NCBI GenBank assembly: GCA_020205615.1
Contig: CM035162.1
Coordinates: forward strand, 29,118,681-29,182,680
Direction of reading: 5' to 3'
Source of the DNA: Panax quinquefolius
Lineage: Eukaryota > Streptophyta > Magnoliopsida > Apiales > Araliaceae
Length of the DNA stretch: 64,000 nt
Shown: positions 10,252-21,593 of the stretch, piece by piece
Numbering within the stretch: the first letter of the stretch is position 1
Layout: every line of letters begins with the position of its first letter
Translations under genes and position numbers: made by a program
Notes under the pieces: generated by a model
Databases searched by the model: none
Told to the model about the DNA's origin: nothing
Seen by the model: only the letters and a program-made list of their open reading frames with translations

Positions 10252-13065
10252 TGTAAGACCCCAAATTATTAATAAATGAAATTTATTTTCCTCTATTTAT
10301 TATTTTTGAAATAGTAAGGGTTGATTTGATTAATGTGGATAGTTATGGGTAAAATATGCAAATATTTCGAATAAGCGTGGTTATAAAATATTCATTATCG
10401 TCTGGGAATATTCATTTGGTCGTGGAATATTCGTCATTGTTGGGGAATATTAAATATTGACGGTAGCCGATCTTTTGTGGGCCCCATAACTAAAAAAGCG
10501 ATTGGATGAAGAAAGCGACAAATATAAGTTGTTTATAAATAACGGCGTAGTTATTCACGAATTATCTTGTTGGAATACCGGTGGTTAAAACACACTAATA
10601 CGTGTTGTTGAGCAAGAATAGCACGCAGGTATTGCACCAATTATTGATTCTTACGTGAAGGCACTACTCAATAATGGTTACGATAATTCTTTATTCAAAT
10701 ATTTTATTGATTCAATAATTGTTGCGTTGATATTTTATATTGTTGTTGTTTGATAATTGTCATTACGGTATTTTCATTATCAAAGCAATAATTCATATTA
10801 TCTGAATAATATTATTAGATAACATTATTGGCAATGTCTAGAAAGTTCGCATCTAAGGAGAGGTTTGGTCACCTAATTGCGGCGATGATGAGAGAGATCC
10901 TTATTGGAAAGCCCCTCTTTCACAGGAAGCAGTGCAGTTCTAAGATCTTTGTGATTTCGTAATATTATTTGTGAATAATTAATTATTGATTTATATGATG
11001 AGAAAAATATTGATTTTATGTGGATATAGATGGAGAAAATTTTAATGTGACAATTGTTGAAAATTAATATTTTAACTTTTTTACGATAAAATAATTCATT
11101 TAAATATATTATTTTAATAATATATTAATATGATATTTTTTATAATGAATATGCGATATCTGAATAAATTAGGAGGAAGAGTATTTTTGTTGGATTAAAT
11201 GTTTAACACATGTTTTGTGTGTTGGTGGACTCATTTCTTGACTGAAATTTGATTATAGCCTGTAAAATCGCCCGTTTGTGGATTTCGGTCAATTTCCAAT
11301 TGGAATTTGGAAAAACTTCCTTCTACAAAGTTGTAGAGAATTGAATTTCCTATGAAAACTAGTGAGATTCGAATTTTCGATAAAAGGGCTATTTATTATG
11401 AATTATTGAAGTTTTGAGTTCAAATAATTGATTTTGGGAGTTTTAATTAATTATTTTGAGAAAAACGTTTTTGGTGAGTTTGTGAACCTCATTTAACATG
11501 TGCTATGGCTGAAATCAGATTTCAAAGATGGGCTAAGGAATTTTGTTTATAAATAATATTATTATATTCAATTTTACGCTTTGGTGTTTCTAAGCATTTT
11601 CCTATAAATAGGGTGCTTGGGTGAATTGAAAATCACATTTAAAGCGAAATTTTCTCTCTATATTATCGGCGTATTCTTGTGAGTATTTTGAGTATACTTT
11701 GAGTATTGCTATACGATGCAAGTTCAAGTCATAGCTTTATATCCGGTGTTTTCAACTAGAAATACTTGTCTTTCGAGGTAAGGAATGTTATTTTCTTCTC
11801 AAATGATATTATTTCTTCAATATCATTATGTTGAAATATTGGTTGGAAATTTTATCAAATTTGGAACTTTTTCATGTCGGGAGTTACTATTCATGAATTC
11901 TTATTCATGAGTTACTATTCACGAGTTCTTATTCACGATTACTATTTATAAGCGTGAAGATGTTTTTTGTGGAATTTCTATCTTTTGGTGTCTGAGTTCT
12001 TATTCACGATATACAAGACTATTCACGTATCTGACACTATCCACGAATACTAAGACTATTCAATCAGAAAAATGAAAATTTTCTTTTCGTCTAAAATATC
12101 TATTCGGATACTAGCTTTGATTGTATCCATGTTTTGATCATTCTTGAATTTTACACCCCTATGATTATTTTTGAGGTATTTTGGACGTGGATAAAACAAA
12201 GTACTAATCCTTAATCCTTAATCCTTGTCATTTTGTTTCTTTGGATTCGTTTCTTTAAAAATATTTTCATCATCTTCGATCTTAAATGATGATATTATGG
12301 AATATCTTTGGCTCAGTAGTCAAAAAGATGAATGATTTCTTGATGAATATCTTTGGCCGTAGTGCAAAGATGAGCAGTGTTGAGATGAACACGACCGAGT
12401 GATGAATATCTTTGGTAGTAGTGTAAAGATGAGCAGTGTTTAGATGAACATGACTAATCGATGAATATCTTTGGCTGTAGTGCAAAGATGAATATTTGAT
12501 TCAGATGTATATTGATTGATGTTACGGGGATAAAAGATGAGCGATGAACTTTTAAATTCATACATGTAAGATAGTAGTTTGCATTCTCTACTTAACTCTT
12601 CTAATGAATTATTATTTCTCTCGAATATTGATTTAAAATTTGTTGTCTATTGTATTCTATTAGATTTTTTCCTGTTGAAGACTAATGATAATTTGTTGTA
12701 TATTATCTTAGTCATAATATTCTTTCTTGGGCTAGTTGAGCTCACCCTTTTCCTTTTTGTTCCATTTTTCTTTCGGGAGGCGAGAATGTAGCAAGTACTA
12801 GTCGGGGTATGGAATGAAGGTTTAGAGAGAGTTGTTTAGTAGTCCTCACCATTTTGTAAAATAATGTATCAATAATTATGATGGGGATTTATTTGCGTGT
12901 GGATATTGTCTAGATGGCAATATTTGTATTTAAACTCACATATATATATGTTGTCGTATTTTTGCACGACAAATGTATTAATAAAGTTGTAGTTATTTCT
13001 GTACCATGTATTTGGCGACTCAGAATGGGTTGGATGGAATGAACCTATTTTTTTGGGGCGTCACA
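10252..13065 (+). mobile_element. 5' LTR of element B (full length)
   Basis: This 2,814-bp LTR runs from TGTAAGACCCC to GGGGCGTCACA. It has a TATA box at 11603-11610, a donor-like GAG/GTAAGG at 11775-11782, ACTATTCACG repeats and four hairpins. It ends with the GGCGACTCAGAATGGGTTGG block and is followed directly by a perfect tRNA-Met PBS. Confidence 0.9.
12303..12489 (+). repeat. Hairpin array, 5' LTR of B
   Basis: Units lie at 12349-12371, 12408-12430 and 12467-12489, exactly 59 bp apart. A degenerate unit lies at 12303-12327. Stems are ATCTTTG / CAAAGAT (one unit TAAAGAT) around a GCC/GTAGT loop. The sequence between units is itself repeated (GAGCAGTGTTTAGATGAACA), so this is an ordinary tandem repeat and not a CRISPR. 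Confidence 0.8.
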
Positions 13066-13067
13066 GT

Positions 13068-13079
13068 TGGTATCAGAGC
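13068..13079 (+). other. Primer-binding site (initiator tRNA-Met), element B
   Basis: TGGTATCAGAGC is the exact plant tRNA-iMet complement. It lies two bases after the LTR end. Confidence 0.93.
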
Positions 13080-13254
13080 TTAGGGATATGATCTTTGGCA
13101 GAGATCGGGGAATAGAACTAGGAGGGGAGAGACGAGTAAATCCTTCGCTAGTGTGTCCTGCCTAAGCTTATTTGTTAGTTGGTTAGTATATAGGGATATT
13201 ATGTGATATATTGATTTCCTTAATTAACCCTTGTTTTATGACGATGATTTGAGA

Positions 13255-14450
13255 ATGTCGTGAGAATATTAATGATGAAGTAAATGAGACCGTGGAGATG
13301 CATGTACTTACCAACGAGGAGAACGTGCAACAGTCGGCAATGTACCTCCGTGAACAACACCATTTGAGCAAATGATGAACGAGGGGATGTTTAGAAGCTT
13401 TTGCAGTTCATGCAAAATCGAGACGAGGAGACTCGTGTTCAAAATCTGGGAGGAAATGATAGCAATTCACGGGTGGTCACAAACCAAGCAGATTAAAGAG
13501 TTGGGACCACCGAGTGCGGGGAAAGTCGGATCCAATTAAAGCGTGAGCGTGGGTCAAACAAATTACCAAGATATTCGATGTCTTGGGATGCACGGAGGAA
13601 CAGAAAGTTCCATTCGCTACTTTTATGTTCCATAACGAGGCAGACATCGGTGGGAATCGTGAAGCGTACTCCATCCAATTTGCACGGTATGTTATGGGAG
13701 ACGTTTGAAAGCAGATTCAATGACAAGTACTTCCCTGAAAGTATTCGTCATATGAAGGAAGTGGAGTTTATTAGACTGGAGCAGAATAACATGACGGTGT
13801 CCCAGTACGAGGCGAAGTTCGCGGAGTTATCCAGGTTTGCACCTCATTTGGTGGAGAATGAGGAACGTATGACGCGGATGTTTCTGAGAGGTTTGAAACC
13901 CGGCATACGTCAAGATATCTCATTTCATAAATTTTCTCTCTATTCAGATGTTGTCAACAGGGCTCAGTTGTTAGAGCGAGATAACGAGTACGTTCAACCG
14001 AGGGACCATAACCAGGATCATACCGAAGATAGTAGTCAACAAAATAACGATAACCAGCGGAGAAAGAAGAATACAGACAAAGGCGGTAACCACTCTGGTG
14101 GTAATCGTGGCCATGAAAATAGAAGCGAGTCGGGAGGAGATTAAATAACGACCATGTGAAGACGTCAGCGCCAGTAGCAACTGGTTCTAAGGGAGGAGAA
14201 AGACCATCGGTCGTATGTTACAAATGCGGGAAAGAGGGACATATCAGCCCAAACTGCCCACAACAGTTTAAGGTATGCTATAATTGTGGAAAAGAAGGAC
14301 ATATCGCTCGAGATTGTACGATATCGAAACCCGATCCGGTAGGAATGGTGACTCAAAAGGATGTCGAGAAAAGTCAAAGACAACGATTCTCGAAGAAGGC
14401 GTTTGTTGTGAAATTAAAATGCGAGGAACCCGAACGGGTTAGCACGGGTT
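13255..14450 (+). pseudogene. gag pseudogene of element B, with two CCHC zinc knuckles
   Basis: The retrotransposon gag domain is readable at 13670-14010 (ETFESRFNDKYFPESIRH, then YEAKFAELSRFAPHLV, then FLRGLKPGIRQD). A low-complexity Asn/Gln/Arg-rich linker follows. Two intact CCHC knuckles follow at about 14213-14257 (CYKCGKEGHISPNC) and 14276-14320 (CYNCGKEGHIARDC). The reading is in three frames: the N-terminal part (about 13495-13620), the 13578-14144 ORF and the 14156-14452 ORF, with a stop just before the second. It is better preserved than gag in A or C. Gag would package the RNA through the knuckles. Confidence 0.85.
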
Positions 14451-14910
14451 AGTTAATTATAAATTCTTGCAAAGTTTATACCTTACTAGATACCCCGGTT
14501 CTACCCATTCTTTTATCTCTCTTGCTTGCACTCAACGTTTGAACTTGACTACGGAGAAATTAGACTTTGACCTATTTATTGAGACTCGTTAGGAGAAACT
14601 TTCATTCATCCGTTGTTTAGAAATCTTGCTTGATTCAGGTTGGCACTATCACATTACACGTTAACCTTATTTCTATAGAGATATTTGCTTTTGATGTGAT
14701 TTTAAGGTTAACTACTCATCACGCCGAAATTGATTACTTTCGTAAGGTTGTTAATTTTTATATTCCTAAGCAACCCGTTATTATTGAATTCAAGCAATCA
14801 AACCATTGTAGTCAAACATTTTCATATCAAGCCATGAAGTCATTCGTTTATTATGGATGTCAAGTTTTCTTAGTCCATGTTATGGATTTGAATAAAGACA
14901 CGTCGATTTG
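14450..14910 (+). pseudogene. Protease remnant of element B
   Basis: The active-site region reads LLDT..GSTHSFIS but carries two extra bases (CC) at about 14493-14496 inside the DTG triplet region, so the motif is frameshifted. Downstream blocks (TLHVNLISIEIFAFDV at about 14648-14695, then DYFRKVVNFYIP) match the end of the protease in A and C. It is inactive as read. Confidence 0.7.
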
Positions 14911-14934
14911 AATAATATTCTGTTGTTATTGATT

Positions 14935-15763
14935 TTTCCCGACGTATTTCTGAAGAATTTCTTGGTTTACTCCCAAAGATCGATATTAAATTTTGTATCG
15001 ACTTTGAACCCGGTGACAAAACTCATTTCTAAAATCTCATATCGAATGGCTCTATTGAACTTTAGGAGTTAAAAATTCAACTATAAATTTGGTACCGAGC
15101 CTTTATCGGTGACTTCCTTTGTGGAATGCAAAGCCGACTCTCCGTAGGGGACACCATATTCGCATGCGATAGTAAAGCGATAGGTGTCATTGTAACGTCT
15201 TATCCAAGGTTGGGATATGAGTCACGATTGAGAACAACCTAAGTCGGTAATCGAAATACGTAGCTTTGCAGGCTTAGTTGGTTATTATCGGAGATTCGTT
15301 GAAGGATATTCTCGAATCGCTATTCCATTAACGCAAATTGACTCGTAGAGATACAAAATTCGAATGGAGCAAGGAATGTGGGAAGAGCTTCAAGAACTCA
15401 AGAGGAGACTCATTTCAAAGACACATGTTACGACCATGCCATCCTAAAAAGCGAGCGTGGTAGGCGACGTGTTGAGTAGAAGATCGTATACAAGTCACGA
15501 GTACGATATTGTCAAAGACTCATTTCAAATAATTTACAAATAATAGAGATGGAGATGAAAACTCTAGGTACCCACGTGATGATATACGAGTATAATCGAT
15601 TTTAATCGATAAAGTTAAAGCTGTTCAAGCTACACACCGGAGCTGATGAATTTGAAGAAGGAGGTGCAAGAAGTTGTATTTCAAAAGCGAGAATCGATGA
15701 GGTGAGGAAAGCTCAAACCTTCGATTTATTAATCCATTTGAAATTCTCGATCGAATAGGAATT
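14935..15763 (+). pseudogene. Collapsed pol of element B
   Basis: Fragments in order: the RT leader (DVF.EEFLGLLPKI.IKFCI.. at about 14940-15070); a block shared with A at about 15100-15230; the RT-RNase H connection (FAGLVGYYRRFVEGYSRIA at about 15270-15330, then FEWSKE); the RNase H end (about 15465-15485); the pre-integrase spacer (about 15600-15690); then the same integrase-core deletion junction as in A (about 15697-15712). No polymerase YxDD motif and no integrase D,D,E residues are present. Confidence 0.75.
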
Positions 15764-16102
15764 GTGGCCTATAGACTCGCTTTACCGCCAAGTATGACGC
15801 GTGTTCATAACATTTTTCACGTATCGAGGTTACGTAAATATGTGGACGACACGAACCACGTCATTGAGTTAGAACCGGACGAGATAGCCGAAGACTTAAC
15901 GTATGAAGAGGTACCTGTCAAGATTTTGGATAGGAAGGAGCATGTCCTACGTACGAAGGTCATACCACAAGTTAAAGTTTTGTGGAGAAACCATGCTATT
16001 GAGGAAATGACCTGGGAGTTGGAAACAAAAATGAAAGCGAGGTATTCTCATCTTTTCGAAACACCAGGTACGTACATCAATTTCGAGGACGAAATTTCAT
16101 AA
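15764..16102 (+). CDS. Integrase C-terminus plus chromodomain, element B
   Basis: This open 112-codon stretch starts at AYRLALPPSMTRVHNIFHVS and runs through LRKYVDD and LTYEEVPVKILD to a chromodomain (KVLWRNHAIEEMTWE, then RYSHLF). It ends with the FEDEIS tail, with its stop overlapping the PPT. This layout, with the chromodomain at the extreme C-terminus of pol and the stop next to the PPT, is characteristic of Tekay/Del chromoviruses. The ATG is internal to the ancestral polyprotein and is not a true start. Having lost the rest of pol, this fragment would be made only as part of a shortened Gag-Pol, which is itself frameshifted. Confidence 0.8.
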   Translation: MAYRLALPPSMTRVHNIFHVSRLRKYVDDTNHVIELEPDEIAEDLTYEEVPVKILDRKEHVLRTKVIPQVKVLWRNHAIEEMTWELETKMKARYSHLFETPGTYINFEDEIS

Positions 16103-16113
16103 GGAGGGGAGGT
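16101..16113 (+). other. Polypurine tract, element B
   Basis: AAGGAGGGGAGGT directly precedes the third LTR. Confidence 0.9.
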
Positions 16114-18931
16114 TGTAAGACCCCAAATTATTAATAAATGAAATTTATTCTCCTCTATTTATTATTTTTGAAATAGTAAGGGTTGATTTGATTAATGTGG
16201 ATAGTTATGGGTAAAAATCTTAAATATTTTGAATAAGCAAGTGGTTATAAAATATTCATTATCGCTTGGAGAATATTCGTTTGGTCGTGGAATATTAAAT
16301 CTGTCGGGGAATATTAAATGACGACTGTATGTCTTTTTGTGGGCCCCATAACGGAAAGCGATTGGATGAAGAAAGCGACAAATATAAGTTGTTTATAAAT
16401 AACAGTAGTAGTTTGTTACAGATTAATCTTGTTGGAATACCGGTGGTTAAAACACACTAATACGCTGGCGTTGTCAACAAGAAGATTACCCGTATTGCAC
16501 TAATTATTGATTCTTACGTAAGAAGGCACTACTCAATAATGGTTACTGATAATTATTATTCAAGATTTTATTGATTCAATAATTGTTGCGTTGATATTTT
16601 ATATTATCGTTGTTTCAATAATTGTCATTACACGTATTTTCATTATCAAAGCAATAATTCATATTATCTCGAATAATATTATTAGATAACATTATTGGCA
16701 ATGTCTAGAAAGTTACATCTAAGGAGAGGTTTGGTCACCTAATTGCTTGGCGCAAGAAGGAGAGATCCTTATTGGAAAGCCCCCCTTTCTCGAGGAGCGG
16801 CACCGTTCTTAAGATCTTTGTGATTACGTAATATTATTTGTGAATAATTAATTATTGATTTATATGATGAGAAAAATATTGATTTTATTTGGATATAGAT
16901 GGAGAAAATTTTTAATGTGACAATTGTTGAAAATTAATATTTTATCTTTTTTCGATAAAATAATTCATTTAAATATATTATTTTAATAATATATTAACTG
17001 GTGATATTTTTATAATGAAATGCGATATAGGAATAAATGAGGAGGAAGAGTATTTTAGTTGGATTAAATGTTTAACACATGTTTTGTGTGTTGGTGGACC
17101 CATTTCTTGATCGAAATTTGATTATACTTTGTAAAATCGCCTTCGTTTGTGGATTTTTGGCCAATTTTCGTTTGGAATTTGGAAAACTTCCTTCGCAAAG
17201 TTGTAGAGAATTGAATTTCCTATAAAAACACATGGGATTCGAATTTTCTGATAAAAGTGCTATTTATTATGAATTATTGAAGTTTTGAGTTCAAATAATT
17301 GATTTTGGGAATTTTAATTAATTATTTTGAGAAAAACGTTTTGGTGAGTTTGTGAACCTCATTTAACATGTGCTATGGCATTTGAAATCAGATTTCAAAG
17401 ATGGGCTAAGGAATTTTGTTTATAAATAATATTATTATATTCAATTTTCGCTTTGGTGTTCTAAGATTTTCCTATAAATAGGGTGCTTAGGTTAGAATTG
17501 AAAATCACACCGTAAATCGAAGTTTTCTCTCTATATTATCGAGCGTATTCTTGTGAGTATTTTGAGTATACTTTGAGTATTGCTATATACGGTGCAAGTT
17601 CAAGTCATAACCTATATCCTGTTGTTTCAACTAAATCTTGTCTTTCGAGGTAAGGGATGTTATTTTCTTCTCAAATGATATTATTTCTTCAATATCATTA
17701 TCTTTGAAATATTGGTTGGAACTTTTTATCAAATTTGGAATTTTTCATGTCGGGGGTACTTATTCATGAGTTACTATTCACGAGTTACTATTCATGAGTT
17801 ACTATTCACGAGTTCTTATTCACGAAAGTACTATTCATGAAGCGTGAAGATGTTTTTTGTGGAATTTCTATCTTTTGGTGTCGGAGTTACTATTCACGAT
17901 ACAAAGACTATTCACGTATACAAGACTATCCACGAATACGCAAGACTATTCATAGAAAAATGAAAAATTTTCTTTTAAATCTAAAATATCTATTCGGATA
18001 CTAGCTTTGATTGTATCCATGTTTTGATCATTCTTGAATTTTACACCCCTATGATTATTTTTTGAGTTATTTTTGGACGTGGATAAAACAAAGTACTAAT
18101 CCTTAATCCTTAATCCTTGTCATTTTGTTTCATTGGATTCGTTTCTTTAAAAATATTTGATTCGGATGTATATTGATTGATGTTACTGAGGATAAAAGAT
18201 AGAAGATGAACTTTTAAATTCATACATAGAAGATAGTAGTTTGCATTCTCTACTTAACTCTTCTAATGAATTATTATTTCATTGCGAATATTGATTTAAA
18301 ATTTGTTGTTTATTGTATTCTATTAGATTTTTCCCTGTTGAAGATTAATGATAATTTGTTGTATATTATCTTAGTCATAATATTCTTTCTTGGGCTAGTT
18401 GAGCTCACCCTTTTCCTTTTTGTTCCATTTTTCTTCTCGGGAGGCGAGAATGTAGAATGAGTACTAGTCGGGGTATGGAATGAAGGTTCTAGAGAGTTGT
18501 TTAAATGATCCTCACCCATTTTGTAAAATAATGTATCAATAATTATGATGGGGATTTATTTGCGTGTGGATACCATTTTGATGGCAATATTTGTATTTAA
18601 ACTCACAATTATGATGTTGGGACAAATGATTAATAAAGTTGTAGTTATGCACCATGTATTTCTCGAGAATGGGTTGGATGGAATGGACCTATTTTGGCAA
18701 TATAGAGAGTATTTAAAGTCCTCACCATTTTGTAAAATAATGTATAAATAATTGTGATGAGGATTTATTTGGGTATGTATATTGTCTGAAACAATAATTG
18801 TATTTAAACTAAGATATATGTTGTAGTTATTTTGCACGACAAATGTATTAATAAAGTTGTAGTTATTTCGCACATGTATTTGGCGACTCATAATGGGTTG
18901 GATGGAATGGACCTATTTTGGGGGCGCCACA
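16114..18931 (+). mobile_element. 3' LTR of element B
   Basis: It starts TGTAAGACCCC and ends GGGCGCCACA. Two large differences from the 5' LTR cancel in length. About 230 bp with the hairpin array are missing at about 18151 (between two AAATATTT copies). The last ~210 bp are duplicated in tandem. TATA is at 17473-17480 and a donor-like GAG/GTAAGGG at 17647-17655. Confidence 0.88.
18498..18925 (+). repeat. Tandem duplication of the LTR end
   Basis: The first copy (about 18505-18697) and second copy (about 18715-18925) both run from CCTCACC.ATTTTGTAAAATAA to GGTTGGATGGAATGGACC. The first copy has extra deletions (the CGTATTTTTGCACG part) and only the second ends in a proper LTR terminus. Confidence 0.85.
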
Positions 18932-19890
18932 CCACGTATATGTTTAACATGTTTTAAACAACTTTTGCAACAAAAAATACTCTTACTCCTCATATACTCA
19001 TATATCCCACATTCATTGTAAAAATATCATCATTATTATATTATAATAATATAATAAAATATTATTTTATCAGAAAAGATAAAATATCGATTTTCAACAA
19101 TTGTCACTTTAAAAATTTTCTCCATCTATATCCACATAAAATAAATATTTTCCTCATCATAAAAATTAATAATTAATTATTCACAAATAATATTACAGAA
19201 TTACAATATTGACAACCAGGCTGTTCCCAGGAAATAGGGGGCTTTCCAATAAGAATTTCTCCTTACTGGCGCACATTTAGGTGACCAAACCTCTCCTTAG
19301 ACAGAATTTTCTAGACATTACCAATAATGCTATCTAATAATATTATTCAAATAATATGAATTATTAATTTGATAATGGAAAATACTGTGCGGTGATAATT
19401 ATTAAAACAACAATAACATAAAATATCAACGCAGTAATTATTGAATCAAAAATAAAATATTGAATAGTAATTACTGTAACAATTATTGAGTAGTGTCTTC
19501 TTACGTAAGAATCAATAATTAGTGCAATACCGTAAGTCTTATCTGCAACAACGCCAGACATCTTGTGTTTTAACCACCTAAGATTCAAACCGTATTAATG
19601 GTAACAACTACGATGTTATTTGTAAACAACTTATACTTGTCGTTTTCTTCATCCAATCGCTTTCCGTTATGGGGCCCACAAAAGACTGCGCCGTCGTACG
19701 AATATTCCCCGACAGGAAGAATATTTCATGACCAAACGAATATTCCCCGACAACAATGGGTATTTTATAACCACTTGCTTATTTTAAAAATTTTGCACAT
19801 TTCACTCATAACTTTAAACTTTTATCAATTTAACCATTTACTAAATAGAAAAATTGAATACTTTTATTTTATAAAATTCGAGGTCTTATA
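18932..19890 (-). mobile_element. Head of the inverted host LTR
   Basis: Minus-strand LTR sequence resumes at the point where 7725 stopped and continues to the LTR start at 19890 (TATAAGACCTCG, canonical TGTAAGACC). It contains the inverse of the TCTAGA.GTTACATCTAAGGAG and GGGGCCCCATAAC landmarks. Together with 1-743 and 7190-7725 it forms one old LTR. Confidence 0.8.
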
Positions 19891-20909
19891 TATAGGGTAT
19901 CCCGCGTATACAGGTTATTCCAACAGAATAATAAAGAATGGAATAACAGAAGTTCTCTTCACGAATAAGAAAGAAAGAATACCTCTTACCGTAAAAGAAA
20001 CTGAATATAAGAGTAGGGAAGTAGCAGAATACTTTTCTATAGTTTCTCTATAATTTCTCTCTCTAGAGTTTCAGTGAATTCGTAAGAAATTATAAAGGAC
20101 TGAGCTTTTATTTATAGAAAAATGGACTACATAGTAACTAACTCATGAACAGTCCAAATTGATTTACTTTAATCTGAAGGTCCATATTTAAAGCAGAATC
20201 TTTTAAATAAAATATAATATATTCTATTTATAATCAAATAAAACGAATAACTTTATAAAAGATTTTACTATGCAAACGCTATGCATGCACTATGCAAACA
20301 CTATGCATAATAAAATATAATATATTCTAATTATTGTCTAATAAAATGTATAACTTTATAAAAGTATTACATTTTTTATATAAAAGATTTTACTATTAGC
20401 CTAATAAAACGTAATAACTTTATAAACGATTCTGCTTTTATATAAAAAGTTTTTCTATTTTATTACATTAATAATACTAATAAAACAAAACCTGAGTGAC
20501 TTATCACGTAAGCATCAATAATCAATAATGTCTTCTTACTACGCAACCACGCCATTATTATACTTTAACACCCGGGTGTTTCAACGATTAACGATAAAAC
20601 TTTCACCGTTATTTTCATAAAATATTTTTGTCGCTTTTCTCAATCCAAACTAATAATTACATTGTGGGGTCCACCAATGATTGTACCATCGCATGCGAAT
20701 ATTCCCACACAAAAGAATATTCTCCGACAAAAAAAGAATATTCCCTGCCTAATCGAATATTCCCCGAACACAACGAATATTTTATATCAACTTGCTTACT
20801 TTGAAAAAAAATTCACATATTACCCTTAACTTTAAACTTTTATCAATTTAACTATTTACCAAAATAGAAAAATTGAATACTTTTATTTCATAAAATTCGA
20901 GGTCTCACA
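19891..20909 (-). mobile_element. 5' part of a further inverted LTR (TGTGAGACCTCG start)
   Basis: Read from 20909 downward it starts TGTGAGACCTCG and has a TATA box at 20109-20116 and a GAGAGA leader. It stops in the leader at 19891 (GATACCCTATA), where the previous LTR begins. It is therefore the outermost visible shell of the nest, and its remainder would lie left of the window. ORFs on the plus strand here are antisense to the LTR and are not genes. Confidence 0.75.
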
Positions 20910-21318
20910 TCAATTATTATCTAATCATAATATTTTTCCTATATTTAGTTATTTAGAGTCGAAAGTTGAGTAAAGTAAAATTCTAAACATGTTTTTAAAG
21001 GAAAAATTTATTGTATGACTAAATAATTAAAGAATTATAGAATAGAATTATTGTAGAATAATAATTTTACATTAAATTTAGAGGACCATAAAAAGATTTT
21101 TTTGTCTCTAATTAACATTAATTTTATTTTTAATAGTAAATAATTTCACAACTTAACTTACTAATTGCATATAATTTAGTTGAAATTTATTATTTCATTG
21201 TTTATTATTAAAATTTATAATGTTATGCCATGATCATATTCTATTGAGGTTGAAAAATAATTATCCATTTGAATCAGATCGATTCATATCTAAAAGTGGT
21301 TCATCAAATAATATAATA
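20910..21318. repeat. AT-rich dispersed repeat, copy 1
   Basis: About 20930-21190 matches about 40865-41130 in direct orientation (TTATTTAGAGTCGAAAGTTGAG and AACTTACTAATTGCATATAAT landmarks). No ORF was found. Confidence 0.65.
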
Positions 21319-21588
21319 CTTCCTTCGTCCCAAGGAAAAAAATCCAAGTTGATTTTTTGCATATATTAAGAAAAATGATCAAATGACAAAATTATTCATA
21401 TTTAAATTTTCATTTAATTGCATGACTCTCTGCATATGACTAGTGATACTTCATAAATATACATATATAATAAAAATATGACAATTACTACTAAGGGTGT
21501 TATAGGTAAATTATTATAAAAAATAAAATATTTAAGATAATTCTATCTTTTATGTTGTAAATACTAATTCAAATTGTTCCAACCTAAT
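21319..21588 (+). mobile_element. Stowaway-like MITE, degraded
   Basis: CTTCCTTCGTCCCAAGGAA resembles the Stowaway terminus CTCCCTCCGTCCC. The interior (CATATATTAAGAAAAATGATC, AAATTTTCATTTAATTGCATGAC, ACTAGTGATACTTCATAAATA) is the reverse complement of the interior of the MITE at 38291. The far terminus is not recognisable, and the Sirevirus insertion lies immediately beyond. Confidence 0.5.
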
Positions 21589-21593
21589 ATAGC
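21589..21593. repeat. Target-site duplication ATAGC of the Sirevirus
   Basis: ATAGC at 21589-21593 is repeated at 38213-38217, immediately outside the LTR termini (TG.../...CA on the minus strand). Confidence 0.88.

Larger units (their letters stand above)
7726..18931 (+). mobile_element. Element B: non-autonomous Tekay-type element with three LTRs
   Basis: The order is truncated LTR (7726-10251), full LTR (10252-13065), PBS, gag, protease remnant, collapsed pol, chromodomain, PPT and full LTR (16114-18931). One target-site duplication encloses all three LTRs. This fits an array LTR-int-LTR-int-LTR that lost its first internal region together with the end of the first LTR. The internal region is about 3.05 kb and lacks the RT palm and integrase core, like element A. 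Confidence 0.8.

Noticed and set aside
12303..12489. Regularly spaced 23-nt palindromic repeats, CRISPR-like
   Set aside because: The 36-nt spacers are themselves repeats of one another, and the array lies in a plant LTR. It is a tandem repeat with hairpins, not a CRISPR.
19598..20053. 151-codon plus-strand ORF
   Set aside because: It is antisense to two inverted LTRs and crosses their junction.
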